Part shown: positions 5,363-6,370 of the stretch, piece after piece
How the letters are laid out: each line of letters begins with the position of its first letter
Numbering within the stretch: the stretch's first letter is position 1
From: Anaerolineaceae bacterium
GTDB taxonomy: Bacteria > Planctomycetota > Phycisphaerae > FEN-1346 > JAACEH01
DNA length: 6,370 bases
Direction of reading: 5' to 3'
NCBI GenBank assembly: GCA_011682595.1
Contig: JAACEH010000110.1
Coordinates: 1 to 6,370 of the forward strand
Made by a program: the position numbers and the translations under genes
Notes under the pieces: model-generated
What the model was told of the DNA's origin: nothing
Seen by the model: the letters and a program-made list of their open reading frames with translations, nothing else
The model's database searches: none

Positions 5363-5390
5363 AGTCTATCAGCGAAAAAATTTCTGTCAA
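5363..5390 (-). promoter_or_regulatory. Sigma70-type promoter of the S10 operon
   Basis: On the minus strand a perfect -35 TTGACA (5385-5390) is followed after 16 bp by -10 TAGACT (5363-5368), with TG one base before it as an extended -10. The spacer is AT-rich with a T-run. Transcription would start near 5356, leaving a leader of about 129 nt before rpsJ. The location, at the only long AT-rich gap of the locus and directly ahead of the first operon gene, supports the call. The -10 itself matches only four of six consensus bases. Palindromes overlap it: CTGTTAGtCTATCAG (5358-5372) over the -10, and TTGACAGA/TCTGTCAA (5349-5356 and 5383-5390). Confidence 0.7.
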
Positions 5391-5394
5391 ATGC

Positions 5395-5421
5395 AAAAAG
5401 CCATTTTCAGGACTAAAAGGC
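5395..5421 (-). terminator. Possible weak intrinsic terminator of fusA
   Basis: On the minus strand GCCTTTT and AAAATGGC form a stem with one bulged base around AGTCCTG, followed directly by TTTTT. The stem is half A-T pairs, so it would be weak. It lies 80-100 nt after the fusA stop and just before the -35 of the next promoter, which is a sensible place. Read-through from fusA into rpsJ remains possible. Confidence 0.4.
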
Positions 5422-5500
5422 GGGATATTCCATTAAAAAACCCAAATTCTCGCTGCAAATCATTCCCTCGCCCCAGCATTTCCCCCTGTCCGGGCATCTA

Positions 5501-6370
5501 CTACAGCCCCCCGGCCACTTTGGCCGCAACCTTTGCCGGCACAGGAGCATAGACATCCGGCTCCATCGTGTACGAGGCCCTGCCCTGTGTCAGGCCGCGA
5601 AGTATGGTTGCATACCCAAACATCTCGGCCAGCGGCACTCGAGCGTCGATAATCCGCAAGTCGTCCCGAACGTCCGAGTGGGTGATGGTCGCCCGGCGAC
5701 TCATCAGGTCGCCGGAGATGTCGCCGAAGAACTGGTTCGGGGCAACGATCTCCACCTTCATCAGCGGCTCCAGCAGCACTATGCCCGCCGCCGCCACCGC
5801 CTCGCGCAGGGCGATGGATGCCGCGGCCTCGAAAGCCACCTCGGAGGAGTCTTCCGGGTGCTCCTTGCCGTCAAGCAGTGTCGCCTTAAAATCGATCAGG
5901 GGAAAACCCGAGACCACGCCGCTCAGGGCCGCCTCGCGAATGCCCTGCTCAACTGACTCCACGTACTTGGCGCTGATCGCTCCCTGCTTGATCTTGTTGA
6001 CAAAGGTCAGGTGGTCGTCCTCGTCCTCACACTTGAAGGGCTCGACCCGCAGGCGAATCACCGCGTACTGGCCATGGCCGCCGGTCTGGCGAACAAAACG
6101 CCCCTCCTTCTCCACCGAAGATTTGATCGTCTCGCGGTAGGCCACCCGCGGCGTGCCCACCCGGGCATCAAGGTTGAAGTCCCTTAACATACGATGCTTC
6201 AGCACCTCGAGGTGCAGCTCGCCCATTCCGGCCACGATCGTCTGTCCCGTCTCGCTGTCCACACGATACTCAAAGGTCGGGTCCTCGCGGGCCAGGATGC
6301 GCAGCACTTCGCCCAGCCGTTCCTTCTCGGCGTTGGAACGGGGCTCGATGGACATCGATATGACCGTCTG
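5501..6370 (-). CDS. fusA: Elongation factor G, C-terminal part (runs off right edge)
   Basis: 289 codons and a TAG stop are present; the N-terminal GTPase domain and domain II are outside the window. The frame is open to the edge (QTVIS before MSIEP), so the Met at 6355 is internal. Visible are the end of domain III with GMGELHLE (48-55), domain IV from about residue 80 with GGHGQY (97-102) and the tip loop EHPEDSSEVAF with its His at 171, and domain V with EPLMKVEI and EMFGYATILRGLTQGRASYTME. EF-G is the GTPase that moves tRNAs and mRNA after peptide transfer. Position next to rpsJ supports the housekeeping copy, but some planctomycetes carry several EF-G paralogues and the missing half prevents assigning the subtype. 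Confidence 0.95.
   Translation of the reverse strand, partial: QTVISMSIEPRSNAEKERLGEVLRILAREDPTFEYRVDSETGQTIVAGMGELHLEVLKHRMLRDFNLDARVGTPRVAYRETIKSSVEKEGRFVRQTGGHGQYAVIRLRVEPFKCEDEDDHLTFVNKIKQGAISAKYVESVEQGIREAALSGVVSGFPLIDFKATLLDGKEHPEDSSEVAFEAAASIALREAVAAAGIVLLEPLMKVEIVAPNQFFGDISGDLMSRRATITHSDVRDDLRIIDARVPLAEMFGYATILRGLTQGRASYTMEPDVYAPVPAKVAAKVAGGL

Noticed and set aside
5422..5500. T-run near 5434-5439 (minus strand GGGTTTTTT) as fusA terminator
   Set aside because: No GC-rich stem precedes the T-run; the hairpin at 5400-5421 is the better candidate.

Overview
This window is a bacterial ribosomal-protein locus with every gene on the minus strand. Read from right to left it holds the 3' part of an elongation factor G gene, an AT-rich intergenic promoter and leader region, and then the S10 operon in its canonical order: rpsJ (S10), rplC (L3), rplD (L4), rplW (L23), rplB (L2), rpsS (S19), rplV (L22), rpsC (S3), rplP (L16), rpmC (L29) and the start of rpsQ (S17), which runs off the left edge. 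The coding sequence is GC-rich and Shine-Dalgarno sites are clear in front of most genes. Gene order, the wording of the proteins (for example L3 starting MAPAILGKKLGMTQ, L16 starting MAMMPKR) and the missing tuf gene between fusA and rpsJ fit a planctomycete-like bacterium, possibly Phycisphaerae. That assignment is inference from memory and was not tested by a search.

Layout: 5501-6370 fusA (partial, C-terminal domains). 5228-5500 noncoding, with a possible weak fusA terminator, a good sigma70-type promoter (TTGACA, 16 bp, TAGACT with an extended -10 TG) and a leader of about 129 nt with hairpins. 4919-5227 rpsJ. 4816-4918 an intercistronic spacer with a strong nested hairpin. 2362-4815 rplC, rplD, rplW and rplB, closely packed. 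2281-2361 a spacer with a degenerate tetranucleotide repeat. 948-2280 rpsS, rplV and rpsC. 545-964 rplP. 347-544 a spacer almost entirely filled by a 178-bp palindromic element. 1-346 rpmC and rpsQ.

The genes form one transcription unit that supplies both ribosomal subunits; the operon encodes proteins that bind 23S and 16S rRNA, and EF-G, encoded just upstream, drives translocation on the finished ribosome. Most junctions are short or overlapping (rpmC/rpsQ ATGA overlap, rpsC/rplP 17-nt overlap, rplD/rplW 2 nt), which suggests translational coupling.

The protein-coding content is ordinary. The unusual parts are between the genes. The main one is a MITE-like insertion between rplP and rpmC: terminal inverted repeats of about 20 bp, near-palindromic along its whole length, flanked by TA dinucleotides, and supplying the last base of the rplP stop codon. 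The others are the degenerate 4-bp periodic repeat at the rplB/rpsS junction, the duplicated rpsJ tail and hairpin before rplC, and the cluster of palindromes around the rpsJ promoter. I see no CRISPR array, tRNA, rRNA, defence system or novel protein-coding system here.
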